A stretch of DNA of 64,000 nt from Schaalia sp. JY-X169 (GTDB lineage: Bacteria; Actinomycetota; Actinomycetes; Actinomycetales; Actinomycetaceae): assembly GCF_014069575.1 (NCBI RefSeq), contig NZ_CP059675.1, positions 1,054,001 through 1,118,000 of the forward strand, in the 5' to 3' direction. How positions within the stretch are numbered: the first letter of the stretch is position 1; each line of letters opens with the position of its first letter. The translations under genes were made by a program, and so were the position numbers. The notes under the pieces are model-generated. The model was not told where the DNA came from, ran no database searches, and worked only from the letters and a program-made list of their open reading frames with translations. Below, in pieces: positions 62,067 to 64,000 of the stretch.

Positions 62067-63101
62067 ATGACCACAGGCAGCAACCATCCGGAGTCTTTAG
62101 GCCCAGCACGGCGTCGCGGGCCACTGCGTCCCGGTGACAAGGTGCAGGTGACAGACCCCAAGGGTCGGTTGCACACCATTACCCTGGTGCCTGGCGGAAG
62201 ATTCCAGACCAACCGTGGCACGCTCGACCACGACCTGGTGTTGGGTAAGCCTGACGGTCAGGTTGTTGAGGTCGAGGACGGGAAAACATTCCAAGTCCTC
62301 CGTCCTCTTCTCTCGGACTACACGCTCTCCATGCCTCGGGGCGCAGCGATCATCTACCCCAAAGATGCCGCCCAAATAGTCGCGATGGCAGACATTTTTC
62401 CCGGCGCCAGAGTCCTGGAGTCAGGCGTCGGATCAGGGGCTCTCTCAGCATCCCTGTTGAGCGCTATCGGCCCGACTGGATACCTACACTCGGTTGAGGT
62501 ACGTGAGGAGTTCGCGGCTATCGCAGCAGCCAACGTTGACCTTTGGTTCGGGGGTAGGCACCCCGCGTGGGAGATCGAAGTGGCCGACGTCGGAGTCGCC
62601 CTCGGAGAAGCTGAGCCACACTTCTACGACCGTGTCCTCCTGGACCTGCTTAATCCATGGGATTTCGTCGATGGGGCAGCGCGCGTACTGGAACCTGGAG
62701 GGGTGTTCCTGTCCTATGTTGCCACCGTGCCGCAAATGTCGCGGGTTGTTGAAGCATTGCGCAAGAGCGGGGAATTTTCTGAGCCTTATTCCTGGGAGTC
62801 AATGGTGCGGTCGTGGCACGTCGAAGGGCTCTCTGTTCGCCCTGATCACAGGATGATTGGACACACCGGTTTCCTGGTTGTTGCCCGCCGCCTTGCACCG
62901 GCTGCGACCTCACATGTGCTCTCCTCGAGGCCGGCACCCGCGGCTGAAGGTAAAGGAGGGGAGTGGGACGAAGTGACCCAGTGGGATGATGAATCACTGG
63001 GACTGCGCACTCCCAACGCCAAGAAGCTGCGAAGGCTCCGTCGTGACGTAGAGGCGCGCGCAAACGTTTGGCTTGAAGACAAGGAGGCGGATAATGGTTG
63101 A
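62067..63101 (+). CDS. trmI: tRNA (adenine-58-N1)-methyltransferase TrmI
   Basis: 344 aa. SAM-binding ARVLESGVGSGALSASLLSAIGPTGYLHSVEVREEFAAIA, the active-site region DRVLLDLLNPWDFVDGAARVLEPGGVFLSYVATV, and an N-terminal beta domain with GDKVQVTDPKGRLHTITLVPGG. It methylates A58 in the T-loop of tRNAs. The 3' end overlaps the proteasome ATPase start by eight bases, the usual actinobacterial trmI-arc linkage. A C-terminal extension of about 60 residues follows the domain. Confidence 0.95.
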   Translation: MTTGSNHPESLGPARRRGPLRPGDKVQVTDPKGRLHTITLVPGGRFQTNRGTLDHDLVLGKPDGQVVEVEDGKTFQVLRPLLSDYTLSMPRGAAIIYPKDAAQIVAMADIFPGARVLESGVGSGALSASLLSAIGPTGYLHSVEVREEFAAIAAANVDLWFGGRHPAWEIEVADVGVALGEAEPHFYDRVLLDLLNPWDFVDGAARVLEPGGVFLSYVATVPQMSRVVEALRKSGEFSEPYSWESMVRSWHVEGLSVRPDHRMIGHTGFLVVARRLAPAATSHVLSSRPAPAAEGKGGEWDEVTQWDDESLGLRTPNAKKLRRLRRDVEARANVWLEDKEADNG

Positions 63102-64000
63102 TCCAACCATTCCGGGCCTGAGGCTGCAGGTTGCGGGACTGGAAGAGAAGAATGCAAACCTCACCGACGCCCTCCTGCGGGCCCGCAAGCAGATCACAGA
63201 CCTGCAGGGCCAGGTTGACCTGCTGAACCGTCCGCCCTCGACCATCGGGATCCTTGTGTCGACCCACCCCCTCACCCTTGAGGTTGAGGCGCTGATCGGG
63301 ACCCGGCGCATGCGCCTCGCAACAGCGCCGGACATGGACTTCTCCACACTGAGTCCCGGTGTTCTTCTGCGCATCGACGAACGCATGACCGTGGCTGAGC
63401 CGCTGGGATTCCCCCGCGATGGCACTCTCACCTCGGTCTTGGAGATCATCGGCACCGACCGCGCCCTCGTCACTTCAAATAACGGTGGCGACCACGTCGT
63501 TTACCTTGCGGGGCCACTTCGCCACGGTGCACTGAAAACCGGCGACAACGTCATGTGCGATCTCCGCTCTGGGTTCGCTTTTGAACGCGTGGTGCGCACA
63601 GATGTGGAAGATCTGCTGACGCCAGAGGTTCCCGACGTTTCTTACTCCGACATCGGTGGTCTTGATGAGCAGATCGCCCAGGTCCGTGACGCGATCGAAC
63701 TGCCTTTCACCCATCCGGAACTGTATCGCCGCTACGATTTGCGACCTCCGCGGGGTATCCTGCTCTACGGCCCTCCCGGATCTGGTAAGACCCTCATCGC
63801 CAAGGCGGTGGCTACTTCTCTGTCCGCCGAACATGAGCAAAAGACATACTTCATATCCATTAAGGGCCCAGAGCTGCTCAACAAGTTTGTTGGTGAGACT
63901 GAGAGGCACATTCGGGCCATTTTCACGAGGGCGCGTGCCCTGGCTTCCACAGATGTTCCCGTGGTGGTCTTCTTCGATGAGATGGAGGCGCTGTTCCGCA
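63094..64000 (+). CDS. arc: Proteasome-associated AAA+ ATPase (ARC/Mpa), 3' truncated
   Basis: The first 302 residues are present and the gene runs off the window. N-terminal coiled coil (about 10-48, LRLQVAGLEEKNANLTDALLRARKQITDLQGQVDLL), two OB-fold segments (about 50-175), and the AAA domain with PPRGILLYGPPGSGKTLIAKAVA (Walker A) and PVVVFFDEMEALF (Walker B). As a hexameric ring, ARC/Mpa unfolds pupylated proteins for the 20S proteasome. The start has AAGGAGG upstream. The dop, pup and prcBA genes are expected to the right of the window. Confidence 0.95.
   Translation, partial: MVDPTIPGLRLQVAGLEEKNANLTDALLRARKQITDLQGQVDLLNRPPSTIGILVSTHPLTLEVEALIGTRRMRLATAPDMDFSTLSPGVLLRIDERMTVAEPLGFPRDGTLTSVLEIIGTDRALVTSNNGGDHVVYLAGPLRHGALKTGDNVMCDLRSGFAFERVVRTDVEDLLTPEVPDVSYSDIGGLDEQIAQVRDAIELPFTHPELYRRYDLRPPRGILLYGPPGSGKTLIAKAVATSLSAEHEQKTYFISIKGPELLNKFVGETERHIRAIFTRARALASTDVPVVVFFDEMEALFR

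Overview
The window is a stretch of actinobacterial chromosome. The signs are SufU/SufT Fe-S assembly genes, a proteasome ATPase (ARC/Mpa) next to trmI, an ImuA/ImuB/DnaE2 SOS mutasome under LexA boxes of the TCGAAC-N4-GTTCGA type, actinobacterial glgC/glgA, DUF4191, and many starts that look leaderless (TANNNT, six bases, then ATG/GTG). Most chromosomal genes are moderately high in G+C. The gene set suggests Actinomycetales, but I cannot name a genus.

Layout. 1-3.4 kb: 3' end of sufU, sufT, a repeat-rich intergenic region, then a secreted CWB2-repeat D,D-carboxypeptidase. 3.4-5.6 kb: tgt with a queuosine-precursor transporter. 5.6-13.9 kb: ABC-F protein, sixA, serB, divergent glgC/glgA, an orphan ABC ATPase, and an NfeD/stomatin pair. 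14-16.7 kb: polar amino-acid ABC importer. 17-20.5 kb: DUF4191 protein, MFS exporter, single-pass membrane protein. 20.6-25.1 kb: E2 and E3 of 2-oxoacid dehydrogenase, small membrane protein, TrmL. 25.2-31.4 kb: SOS cassette imuA-imuB-tdk-dnaE2 with two identical LexA boxes. 31.4-36.5 kb: AI-2E-type permease, MarR regulator, DUF4349 lipoprotein, two membrane proteins. 36.8-41.1 kb: argCJBD. 41.3-42.2 kb: GNAT enzyme and tRNA-Leu(GAG).

From 42.17 to 53.40 kb an integrated element of about 11.2 kb, visibly richer in G+C, sits in the 3' end of tRNA-Leu. It is bounded by a perfect 24-bp direct repeat. It carries a tyrosine integrase, a repressor and an excisionase-like protein behind divergent promoters, a possible toxin-antitoxin pair, a DUF6226-like gene, a MobF relaxase-helicase, and a TetR/ABC exporter/AraC cargo. 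No type IV secretion genes are seen, so it looks like an integrative mobilizable element.

From 53.4 kb the chromosome resumes: the displaced tRNA terminator, a GNAT-NTP pyrophosphohydrolase fusion, M3 peptidase, NDH-2-like oxidoreductase, an acidic small protein, a divergent aldo/keto reductase, uppP, a HAD hydrolase, a RecB-like nuclease, trmI and the start of the proteasome ATPase gene, which runs off the end.

Most notable: a thymidine kinase gene inside the SOS mutasome operon; the mobile element with recognisable core and arm-type sites; a family of AGGTYGCC/GGCRACCT intergenic palindromes; the GNAT-NTP pyrophosphohydrolase fusion; and an aldo/keto reductase that has lost two of its four catalytic residues.
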